A stretch of DNA of 6,189 bases from Chloroflexota bacterium (GTDB lineage: Bacteria > Chloroflexota > Chloroflexia > Thermomicrobiales > UBA6265). The stretch spans positions 1-6,189 of the forward strand of contig JAHWJF010000222.1 in the NCBI GenBank assembly GCA_019348515.1, read 5' to 3'. Positions 1-5,762 of this stretch are shown in pieces (positions within the stretch are counted from its first letter, which is position 1; the number at the start of each line of letters is the position of its first letter). The notes under the pieces are model-generated. The model did no database searches. It was not told the origin of the DNA and saw nothing but the letters and a program-made list of their open reading frames with translations. The position numbers were made by a program, and so were the translations under genes.

Positions 1-2
1 CC

Positions 3-245
3 CTCGTGTTCAGCTCCGAGCGTGAACGGGAGTCAGCCGAGCAGGCCCTGACGAACGTCCACGTACAGACAAAGCGCTACTTCCTGCCGGCGCACCGACA
101 AACTGCCTACGCGGGATCGCTGAGCGTAGGTCTGCCACGGACCGACGACGTACACGCGCGGCTCCTCTGTGTGCCGCTCTTTGAGTCATTGGTGACGCAC
201 GACATCGAGCGGATCGCGGGAGTGGTAGAGGAAGCGGTCAGTTGA
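3..245 (+). CDS. DegT/DnrJ/EryC1/StrS family sugar aminotransferase, C-terminal fragment
   Basis: This is the last 80 or so codons of a gene that begins before the window; the frame is open to the left edge and stops at TGA 243-245. Family members are PLP-dependent enzymes that transaminate nucleotide-linked keto-sugars, usually with glutamate as donor, in the cytoplasm. The visible part matches the typical family C-terminus: a YF.P-H motif (YFLPAH) followed by a Tyr, then a segment reading LP.TDDVHARLLCVPLFESL, then a short helix that begins HDIERI. The PLP-binding lysine lies upstream and cannot be checked. The next gene starts inside this stop codon and encodes a sugar N-acyltransferase, so the product is probably an amino sugar that is then acylated, as in the PglE/PglD pair of bacillosamine synthesis. 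The exact sugar cannot be told from this fragment. The GTG at 6 is an internal valine codon, not a start. Confidence 0.85.
   Translation, partial: LVFSSERERESAEQALTNVHVQTKRYFLPAHRQTAYAGSLSVGLPRTDDVHARLLCVPLFESLVTHDIERIAGVVEEAVS
228..232 (+). promoter_or_regulatory. Shine-Dalgarno site for the acyltransferase TTG start
   Basis: GAGGA, within AGAGGAAG, sits nine bases before the TTG at 242. It lies inside the end of the aminotransferase gene. It supports the unusual TTG start and the TTGA overlap (242-245) as a real translation-coupled junction. Confidence 0.6.
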
Positions 246-919
246 GCGTCCGGAGGCCAGTTGTGATCCTCGGAGCCGGAGGACACGCTCGGGAAGTGCT
301 CGACATCTTCGAGGCCAAATCCGAAGGTGGCGCTGTCACCGAGGTGATCGGATTTTTGGTGGATCCCGGCCTGGGAGCACCTGGCACGATCGTGAATGAC
401 AGGCCGATCCTTGGCGGGCTCGACTGGCTAGACGGTCGCGCCACGTCAGTTGACGTCATCTGTGGCGTGGGTGCCCCGGAAGCACGCTTTGACCTCGTAA
501 CGCGTGCGAGCCGCCATGGAAGTCGGTGGGCGACGGCCATCCATCCATCCGTAGTCATGTCCCGGCGCGTGGAGATCGGCGTAGGAGTGGTCATCGGCGC
601 CGGAGCCATCCTCACTGATCAAATTCATGTCGGCGACCATGTTCACGTGAATCTCGGATGCACTGTTTCACACGACGCTGACCTTCAGGACTTCGTGACC
701 GTGTCACCCGGAGTTCATATCTCTGGCACCGTTCTCGTCGGTATCGGCGCGTACCTCGGAACCGGTGCGTCGATCATCGAGAGGCGACAGATCGGCGAGT
801 GGTCGATTGTCGGCGCGGGCGCGGTCGTGGCGAACGACGTTCCGGAGAACTCGACGGTGGTCGGAGTCCCTGGAAAGGTGATCAAGAGACGAGAGCCGGG
901 GTGGCAGCTACGGCGGTGA
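242..919 (+). CDS. NeuD/PglD-type sugar O/N-acyltransferase (left-handed beta-helix)
   Basis: The predicted 225-residue cytoplasmic enzyme would move an acetyl (or other acyl) group from acyl-CoA to a sugar nucleotide. It has the two-part layout of the NeuD/PglD family. The N-terminal nucleotide-binding domain carries VVILGAGGHAREVL (residues 7-20). From about residue 105 come imperfect hexapeptide repeats forming a left-handed beta-helix (EIGVGVVIGAGAIL, then VGIGAYLGTGASI, then WSIVGAGAVVANDV), ending in the usual VVGVPGKVIKRR. The expected catalytic His is H144 in TVSHDADL, followed by Asp. Length is normal for the family. The TTG start is chosen because it gives a four-base overlap with the upstream stop, has a GAGGA site nine bases before it, and lies five codons before the conserved VVILGAGG. 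The aminotransferase next door favours N-acylation of an amino sugar; O-acetylation of sialic-acid-like sugars is the alternative family role. Confidence 0.9.
   Translation: MSVRRPVVILGAGGHAREVLDIFEAKSEGGAVTEVIGFLVDPGLGAPGTIVNDRPILGGLDWLDGRATSVDVICGVGAPEARFDLVTRASRHGSRWATAIHPSVVMSRRVEIGVGVVIGAGAILTDQIHVGDHVHVNLGCTVSHDADLQDFVTVSPGVHISGTVLVGIGAYLGTGASIIERRQIGEWSIVGAGAVVANDVPENSTVVGVPGKVIKRREPGWQLRR
916..919 (+). promoter_or_regulatory. GTGA stop/start overlap setting the flippase-GT start
   Basis: The acyltransferase stop TGA (917-919) shares three bases with a GTG (916-918) in the frame of the flippase-GT gene. The same GTGA arrangement occurs at 3135-3138, so translational coupling is likely. 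GGGGTGG at 898-904 is a loosely spaced Shine-Dalgarno candidate; the start at 901 remains possible. Confidence 0.5.
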
Positions 920-3138
920 CGCGATCCGCCGCCGCGCCGGGACTCGGTGCCGTCGCTGCACACGGAGCCGTCTGGCTGAGCCTTGCCGCATACGGTTTCG
1001 TCACGTCGACCGTGGTCTTCCGTTCGACCGGGCAGGCCGACTACGGTGTCTGGGCCACCATCGCAGCGATCAGGTCCGCGCTCCTCATCGTTGACGGTGG
1101 CCTCGCCTTCGGGGTCACGCGTGACGTCGCACTGGCCACTACCGGGGACGAAGACGCCGTTTCCCGGCTGCGCATGGCGGCGCGCGTTTACGCAGTAGTC
1201 GGCATCGTAGTCGCACTGCTCGGCGTTGCGTTCGCCTGGGTCCCCGGGGCTCTGCTCGGAATCGGCCCCAGCCGGCCCGAAATTGCGCTGATCACAATCC
1301 TCATCGCCGTCGAGACCGCGCTCGCGCTTGCATTTGCGCCGGCCAACGCATCGCTGCGCGGTATGGGTCGCTTCGATCTGCTCGCCGTGGCGTCGCTTGC
1401 CATGGCCGTCGTCGGCAGTCTTCTCCTGGTGTGGTGGACGCCCGCGTGGGGGTTAGTGGGGGCAGCTGCCGCAGTGGTCGGTGGGCGGGTTGTTGGAGGA
1501 GGGGTCAGCCTCGCTCTCCTCTTCCCGCGATTTCTGGTAGTCCGGTCATCGAGTGCGGCCGCAGGCCAGCTCAGCCGCGTCATCAGGTTCGCCGGGCCAA
1601 TGTGGGCCATCGCCATCGCATCCGCTGTCGGCATGGCCACCGATGTGCCCATCGTCGGTGCGCTCTTCGGCGCTGGTGTGGCGGGCGCATACGGGATCGG
1701 GGCCGTGATACCGATGGCCGTGGCCGCTCTCATGTTCGTGCTGCTCGATACTGCATTCCCGCGACTGACAACACTTGCCCGCGCAAGTGTCGGGCACGTC
1801 GTCCGCATTCTTGCGACGGTCGGGACGCTGGTGGCTGCGATTGCGCTCGGTTCGGTCGCTGCATCCGCGTCCGATCTTCTTACCATCTGGGTCGGTGGCG
1901 CGAGCGACCTCGCCAGTCGAGTGACGGGCATCTACGCGTTGGTGTGGCTCATCAATGTTCCCGTGCACGTGCTGGTGCTGGCAGCCATTGCTAGAGGCCA
2001 GCATGGACTCCTTGTTCCTGTGGTTCTTGGGGAGGCGGTAGTCAACATCGGCCTGAGTCTCGCCCTGGCCGTCATGGTGGGGCCAGTCGGACCCGCGCTC
2101 GCGACGCTGGCTACCCTTGCGGTCAGCAACCTGTTGCTCGTACCAGCGCTTCTCGCGCGAACTGCCGGTGTCTCCCTGGTGCGCTTCCTGCCTCCCATTC
2201 TTGTTGCCGGCATCATCGGACTATCCGTGGGCGGCCTTGTGCGGCTCTCAGTGACGCCGCTCGCAAACGATGTGCTGCGAGTCGGCGTGCACGCTGCGCT
2301 CGCGAGCGCCGCCATCGCCATCGTCGGCGCAGCTGCCTTCAGGAAGAGGACACTGGCGCAGCGGTGGTTGGGAGTCATCTTTGATGGCGGCTGGCGTGTG
2401 CTACGTCGCGAGGCATCCGAGCGGCGTGCCATGGCCACGACCCTATCGTGGCCCAGGCCGAAGGCGCGGTCGACACAGTCCGCATCTCCGTTGGTGACCG
2501 TTCGCATCGCTACCTACAACCGGGGTCCGATCGTCGCCGAGCGCGCGATTGCGTCGGCGCTGGCACAGACGTACCGCAACATCGAAGTAGTCGTGGTCGG
2601 GGATCACTGCGACGAGGCGACAGAGCGGGCGGTCCGCTCGGTCCACGATTCACGTATCCGCTTCGAGAACCTGCCCCAGCGCGGCACCTACCCCGATGAC
2701 CCCATGTTCCGGTGGATGGTGGCCGGTGCTGCCCCCATGAACCACGCTCTCACGCTTGCTCGCGGCGAGTGGATCGCGCCGCTGGATGATGACGACGAAT
2801 TCACGACCGATCACGTCGAGTTGCTCCTCGAAGCCTGCCTGACCCGGGGCCTCGATGTCGCCTATGGGAAGGCCGACATGGAAGTGCGCCCCGGTGAATG
2901 GATGCCAGTCGGCTCGTGGCCGCCGGCACCCGGTGAGATCGTTCATGCCTCCGTCCTCTACTCGCTTCGACTCCGAGCGATGCCGCACAACGTCGACTCG
3001 TGGAGGCTCAACGAGCCTGGTGACTGGAACCTGTGGCGTCGAATGCTCGGCGCCGGCGCCCGGTTCGGATTCGTTGATCGTGTCGTCGTGAGGCACTACC
3101 TCGAGTACCGCGAGGTCGTCTCCGGAGTGCCTCGGTGA
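916..3138 (+). CDS. Wzx-like polysaccharide flippase fused to a GT2 glycosyltransferase
   Basis: From the GTG at 916 this encodes 740 residues in two parts. Residues about 10-475 are very hydrophobic, with roughly 12-14 predicted membrane segments. They resemble MOP-superfamily lipid-linked oligosaccharide flippases (Wzx/RfbX), whose usual length is 420-500 residues. After a basic linker (about 475-522) comes a GT2 domain. It starts with VTVRIATYNR (527-536), has a WMVAGAAPMNHAL segment near 600-612, a metal/nucleotide-binding PLDDDDEF (622-629), and ends with GDWNLWRRM (702-710) and VVRHYLEY (724-731). No stop separates the two parts. By inference the GT2 domain faces the cytoplasm, adds a sugar to the lipid-linked glycan, and is tethered to its exporter. 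GTG 916 overlaps the previous stop as GTGA, as at the 3135 junction. GTG 901, with purine-rich GACGAGAG before it, is a possible start five codons earlier. The frame is open back to 799, but that extension is Arg/Gly-rich antisense-like sequence. An internal ATG at 2431 could start a separate GT2. Confidence 0.85.
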   Translation: MTRSAAAPGLGAVAAHGAVWLSLAAYGFVTSTVVFRSTGQADYGVWATIAAIRSALLIVDGGLAFGVTRDVALATTGDEDAVSRLRMAARVYAVVGIVVALLGVAFAWVPGALLGIGPSRPEIALITILIAVETALALAFAPANASLRGMGRFDLLAVASLAMAVVGSLLLVWWTPAWGLVGAAAAVVGGRVVGGGVSLALLFPRFLVVRSSSAAAGQLSRVIRFAGPMWAIAIASAVGMATDVPIVGALFGAGVAGAYGIGAVIPMAVAALMFVLLDTAFPRLTTLARASVGHVVRILATVGTLVAAIALGSVAASASDLLTIWVGGASDLASRVTGIYALVWLINVPVHVLVLAAIARGQHGLLVPVVLGEAVVNIGLSLALAVMVGPVGPALATLATLAVSNLLLVPALLARTAGVSLVRFLPPILVAGIIGLSVGGLVRLSVTPLANDVLRVGVHAALASAAIAIVGAAAFRKRTLAQRWLGVIFDGGWRVLRREASERRAMATTLSWPRPKARSTQSASPLVTVRIATYNRGPIVAERAIASALAQTYRNIEVVVVGDHCDEATERAVRSVHDSRIRFENLPQRGTYPDDPMFRWMVAGAAPMNHALTLARGEWIAPLDDDDEFTTDHVELLLEACLTRGLDVAYGKADMEVRPGEWMPVGSWPPAPGEIVHASVLYSLRLRAMPHNVDSWRLNEPGDWNLWRRMLGAGARFGFVDRVVVRHYLEYREVVSGVPR
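3124..3127 (+). promoter_or_regulatory. Shine-Dalgarno site for the WbbL-like gene
   Basis: GGAG lies seven bases before the GTG at 3135, inside the last codons of the flippase-GT gene. It supports the GTG whose bases overlap the upstream TGA (GTGA, 3135-3138). Confidence 0.6.
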
Positions 3139-4046
3139 AGCTCGGGGTCGTCATCGTCAGCTTCCAGACGCCGGGCTTGACGCGCGCCGCCACGCTCAGC
3201 GCCATCACATCCGGCGCGGACACGACGATCGTTGTCGATAACGCCTCACTCGACGAAACAGTCCCGATGATCTCCACCCAGGCACACCCGAGTCTCCTCG
3301 TTATCGAGGAATCGACCAATCGCGGATTCGGTGCCGCTGCGAACGTTGGCGCCAAGGCAGTGCCCCACGAAGCGGTCATATTCCTGAACAGCGACGCCGA
3401 GCTCGAGAGCAGCGGCGTCGAAGCATTGCTGGCTGAGCTCCAACAATGCGGTGGACGCGCCATCGTCGCCCCTCGCCTCGCCGATCCAGCGGGAGCGATC
3501 CAACACTCTGCCGGCCTCCTGCCACGACCCGGAGATTTGCTGGTCAGGGCTCTTAATCTTCATCGCATCGGTCTGTGGGCTACTCGGCAGCGAGTCATCG
3601 AAAGAGTGGTACGACAGGGACCGTATGCCGCTGACTATTACCGTGCCGTGTCCGCGGTCGACACAATCGATACGAACATGGTCTCCGGTGCCTGCTTCGC
3701 CATCGGGCGCGAGGCGTTCTGGGAGCTTGGCGGGTTCGACGAGCGGTTCTTCATGTACTTCGAGGACGCCGATCTCTGCAAGCGGGCGGCGGCGGCCGGC
3801 ATGCCGATCCGCTACGTTCCGTCCGCGGTGGTGACCCACATCGGCGGAGCCAGCTCGGAGGGGGACTACCACTTCAGCCCGATGCATGCGCGCTCGATGC
3901 GCCAATACCTCGAGAAGTGGTGGGGCTCACCCGGCGCCGCGCTGGCGATTCTGCTGCTCTGGCTCCGGCTGATCGGCCATGCGCTCGTGCTCCATCCCGG
4001 CACCGGCAAGGCCTTTGCCGCCCTGCGGGCCGCGTTGCGGCCCTGA
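3135..4046 (+). CDS. WbbL-like family-2 glycosyltransferase (rhamnosyltransferase-type)
   Basis: The 303-residue protein is probably a cytoplasmic, membrane-associated inverting GT2 that adds a sugar from a nucleotide donor to a lipid-linked glycan. Motifs in order are GVVIVSF (4-10), VVDNASLD (33-40), NRGFGAAAN (62-70), the DXD-like FLNSDAELE (83-91), VSGACFAIGREAFWELGGFD (183-202) and MYFEDADLCKR (207-217) with the likely catalytic-base ED, then VVTHIGGAS (232-240). This set is typical of WbbL/RfbF-like enzymes, often dTDP-rhamnose transferases, but donor and acceptor are not shown here. Residues 268-286 form one hydrophobic stretch that may anchor the C-terminus. Length is normal. The GTG start overlaps the previous TGA and has GGAG seven bases upstream. 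The last 120 bp overlap a gene on the other strand. GC content rises within the gene near 3690, just before or at the conserved GREAFWELGG region, which suggests a mosaic origin. Confidence 0.9.
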   Translation: MKLGVVIVSFQTPGLTRAATLSAITSGADTTIVVDNASLDETVPMISTQAHPSLLVIEESTNRGFGAAANVGAKAVPHEAVIFLNSDAELESSGVEALLAELQQCGGRAIVAPRLADPAGAIQHSAGLLPRPGDLLVRALNLHRIGLWATRQRVIERVVRQGPYAADYYRAVSAVDTIDTNMVSGACFAIGREAFWELGGFDERFFMYFEDADLCKRAAAAGMPIRYVPSAVVTHIGGASSEGDYHFSPMHARSMRQYLEKWWGSPGAALAILLLWLRLIGHALVLHPGTGKAFAALRAALRP

Positions 4047-5015
4047 GTCCAGGAGACCACGCAACGACCCGAGCCCGTAGCCGAGGTGGATTGCCGCGAG
4101 GGCGAGCGCGACCAGATCGATGCGTCGGAACCCGGCGCGCGCCGCCAGGTACGCCCCCCCGACCAGCACGGCGAGGCCGTAGCCGATCCAGGGGGCTCCG
4201 ATCACCCGCCAGCCACCGATGGGGCCGATGACCAGGGAGCCAGTGAGGATCACGACGAGCACGGCCGGGGCGGCGTGCTTGAGCCGGAGGAACCCGGGAT
4301 GACGTCGCACGACCGCGACGCGGGCGCGTCCGTAGCGGAAGTACTGGCGGAACAGGGCTCGGACGCTCGGTCGCACCCGGTAACTGAAGCGCATCACCGG
4401 ATCGAGGCAGATCCGCCAGCCCGCCTCCCGCAGCCGGTGGTTAGCCTCCTCGTCCTCGCCGAAGGGCAGATCCGGGTCGAAGCCGCCCGCGTTCATCAGG
4501 GCGCTTCGGCGGTAGACGCCGCACTGGACGGTATCGGTCTCCTGCTCGCGCTCGTCGAGGGTGTAGACGCCACCGCCGACGCCGAGCCGTGAGAAGCGCG
4601 CGACGGCGATCGCGCGCTCGACGCTCGACTCGGCCACCGGGACGATGATCGGTCCGACGCAGCCGACCGCCTCATCGCCCTCCAGGCCCGTGACGGCGCG
4701 CTCCACGAAGCGCTCGTTGACCCAGCCGTGCCCGTCGATCTTCGCGACGACCTCGCCGCGCGCGGCCTCGATGCCGAGCTGCATCGCGGCGGGAGTGTTC
4801 ACGCCGGCCCCTCCGAGCAGGCGGATGCGCGGATCCGCGTCCATGCGGCGCCGGACGAGGTCGAGCGTGCCATCGGTCGAGCCCCCGTCCACGACGAGGA
4901 TCTCGATCCGGTCGCTCGGATAGGTCTGCGCGTCGATGGCGTCCAGCCCGCGCTCGAGGTGTGCCGCCTCGTTGCGGACCGGCATGACGATCGTGACCAG
5001 CGGCTGGCGATCCAT
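3927..5015 (-). CDS. ExoA-like family-2 glycosyltransferase with C-terminal membrane segments
   Basis: Starting at the ATG at 5015, this encodes 362 residues. The catalytic part shows PLVTIVMPVRNEAAHLERGL (5-24), EILVVDGGSTDGT (38-50), the DXD-like VAKIDGHGWV (90-99), VQCGVYRRSALMNAGGFD (163-180), FGEDEEANHRLREAGW (185-200) with the ED motif, and the QYFRYGRAR loop (224-232). About three hydrophobic segments follow (about 248-265, 272-292, 298-318). This layout matches succinoglycan ExoA-like transferases, which act at the cytoplasmic face on lipid-linked exopolysaccharide; the sugar is unknown. The family normally ends near HLGYGLGSLRG (310-320). Here 40 more residues, rich in Gly, Gln and Glu, follow and are read antisense through the end of the convergent gene. 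That tail may be simple read-on for lack of a stop. The ATG directly precedes the first beta strand. The frame is open back to 5819, but that part is antisense to the methyltransferase and looks like no protein. Confidence 0.88.
   Translation of the reverse strand: MDRQPLVTIVMPVRNEAAHLERGLDAIDAQTYPSDRIEILVVDGGSTDGTLDLVRRRMDADPRIRLLGGAGVNTPAAMQLGIEAARGEVVAKIDGHGWVNERFVERAVTGLEGDEAVGCVGPIIVPVAESSVERAIAVARFSRLGVGGGVYTLDEREQETDTVQCGVYRRSALMNAGGFDPDLPFGEDEEANHRLREAGWRICLDPVMRFSYRVRPSVRALFRQYFRYGRARVAVVRRHPGFLRLKHAAPAVLVVILTGSLVIGPIGGWRVIGAPWIGYGLAVLVGGAYLAARAGFRRIDLVALALAAIHLGYGLGSLRGLLDSGPQRGPQGGKGLAGAGMEHERMADQPEPEQQNRQRGAG
4027..4043. terminator. GC-only hairpin at a convergent gene end, possible bidirectional terminator
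   Basis: GGGCCGC (4027-4033) and GCGGCCC (4037-4043) form a perfect seven-pair all-GC stem with a GTT loop. It ends directly before the TGA of the + strand gene and just past the family-typical end of the - strand glycosyltransferase. No T-run follows on either strand, so it is not a classic intrinsic terminator. Position and symmetry suit a U-less or mRNA-end-protecting hairpin, but a chance stem in GC-rich coding DNA is possible. Confidence 0.35.
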
Positions 5016-5042
5016 GGAGGCCGATAGTGTACGGTCCGCCTC
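5016..5042. promoter_or_regulatory. 27-bp divergent intergenic gap with overlapping -10-like hexamers
   Basis: This is the only true non-coding gap, between the ATG (5015, -) and the GTG (5043, +). TAGTGT at 5025-5030 reads as TAnnnT toward the methyltransferase. TACACT (complement of 5026-5031) reads as TAnnnT toward the glycosyltransferase. They lie 12 and 10 bases from their start codons, so transcripts would be leaderless or nearly so. Neither start has a convincing Shine-Dalgarno site: GGAGG at 5016-5020 is 22 bases from the GTG. No clear -35 element was found. Confidence 0.4.
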
Positions 5043-5762
5043 GTGGGCGACCGGGACCGCGACCTCGAGACGATTCGTGCCACCTACGCCCGGTACGCGC
5101 GGGAGGGTCGCGGTCGGATCTGGGACCCCCGCAACCCAGGGTTCGCCCGCATCATCCGCGATCGTGACGGGGCACTGAGCGACCTGTTGCGCGCAAGCCT
5201 GCCGCCCGAGGGGGGCCGCGTGCTCGACCTCGGCGCCGGGGATGGACGGTTGGCCGAAGTCGCCCGCGCCGCCGGCGTGACGTTCGAGAACTGGACGGGC
5301 GTCGATCTGGACCCCGGCGCGGTGGTCCTCGCGTCGGCCGCCATGCCGTGGGCCACGTGGGTGGAGGCATCGGCCGACGAGCTCCCCTTCGAGGATGGCT
5401 CGTTCGACGTGGTGGTGGCGTCGACCCTCTTCAGCTCGCTGCCGTCCGCGGATCTCGAGGCCCGGGTGGCGGCCGAGATCGGCCGCGTTCTGTGCCCGGG
5501 AGCGTGGCTGCTCTGGTATGACCTGCGTTACGACAACCCGGCCAACCGGGGCGTGCACGGCATCGATCGCCGGCGTCTGCGTGTGCTTTTTCCCGGCTGG
5601 TCCGCCCAGATCCGGACCATGACGTTGCTGCCGCCGGTTGCTCGGCGTCTCGGCAGACTTACCGCAGTGTTCTATCGGCCTCTCGAGGCGCTTCCGCTGC
5701 TCCGATCGCATTTCGTCGGCCGCATCAGGCGACCTGGAGCGGTACTGACTGCTCCGCGATAG
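5043..5762 (+). CDS. Class I SAM-dependent methyltransferase (Methyltransf_11-like)
   Basis: The 239-residue protein has a Rossmann-type SAM-binding fold. Visible are motif I RVLDLGAGDGRL (59-70), the acidic strand-2 end TGVDLDP (85-91), LPFEDGSFDVVVAS (114-127), and the post-motif helix and strand GRVLCPGAWLLWYDLR (147-162). The C-terminal part (NPANRGVHGI, LRVLFPGW, LEALPLLRSHFVGRIRRP) matches small methyltransferases often found in glycan gene clusters, so O-methylation of a sugar or glycan end is the likeliest role; the acceptor is unproven. The N-terminus (residues 1-45, RATYARYAREGR) resembles the usual lead-in helix of the family, supporting the GTG at 5043 as start. The gene is divergent from the ExoA-like transferase across a 27-bp gap. 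Its last 38 bp overlap the 3' end of the next - strand gene, and the conserved part ends near RRP (229-231), leaving a tail of eight residues. Confidence 0.88.
   Translation: MGDRDRDLETIRATYARYAREGRGRIWDPRNPGFARIIRDRDGALSDLLRASLPPEGGRVLDLGAGDGRLAEVARAAGVTFENWTGVDLDPGAVVLASAAMPWATWVEASADELPFEDGSFDVVVASTLFSSLPSADLEARVAAEIGRVLCPGAWLLWYDLRYDNPANRGVHGIDRRRLRVLFPGWSAQIRTMTLLPPVARRLGRLTAVFYRPLEALPLLRSHFVGRIRRPGAVLTAPR

Noticed and set aside
799..915. Upstream in-frame extension of the flippase-GT gene from 799
   Set aside because: These 39 codons encode an Arg/Gly-rich stretch lying fully within the acyltransferase gene in another frame. The GTG at 916 (or 901) fits the operon's overlap pattern and the first membrane helix.
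1188..1931. Long - strand open frame of 247 codons opposite the flippase
   Set aside because: Its Thr/Ala/Pro/Arg-rich product mirrors the hydrophobic codons of the flippase on the other strand. Such antisense frames are common in GC-rich genes, and no motif or ribosome site supports it.
1932..2507. - strand open frame of 191 codons opposite the end of the flippase
   Set aside because: It has biased low-information composition (Thr, Arg, Ala, Ser) and no recognisable domain. The + strand reading gives clear membrane helices over the same bases.
3246..3905. - strand open frame of 219 codons opposite the WbbL-like gene
   Set aside because: The + strand product has every GT2 motif across this span. 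The antisense product has none and looks like random His/Arg/Gly-rich sequence.
4153..4160. C-rich run (seven Cs) as a possible frameshift or phase-variation site
   Set aside because: The - strand glycosyltransferase reads through it in frame, within a membrane segment, with family-like sequence on both sides. A run this short in GC-rich DNA is weak evidence of slippage.
5736..5755. GGAGC/GCTCC inverted repeat at the second convergent junction as a terminator
   Set aside because: The stem is only five pairs with a ten-base loop and no T-run. It is too weak to call in this base composition.
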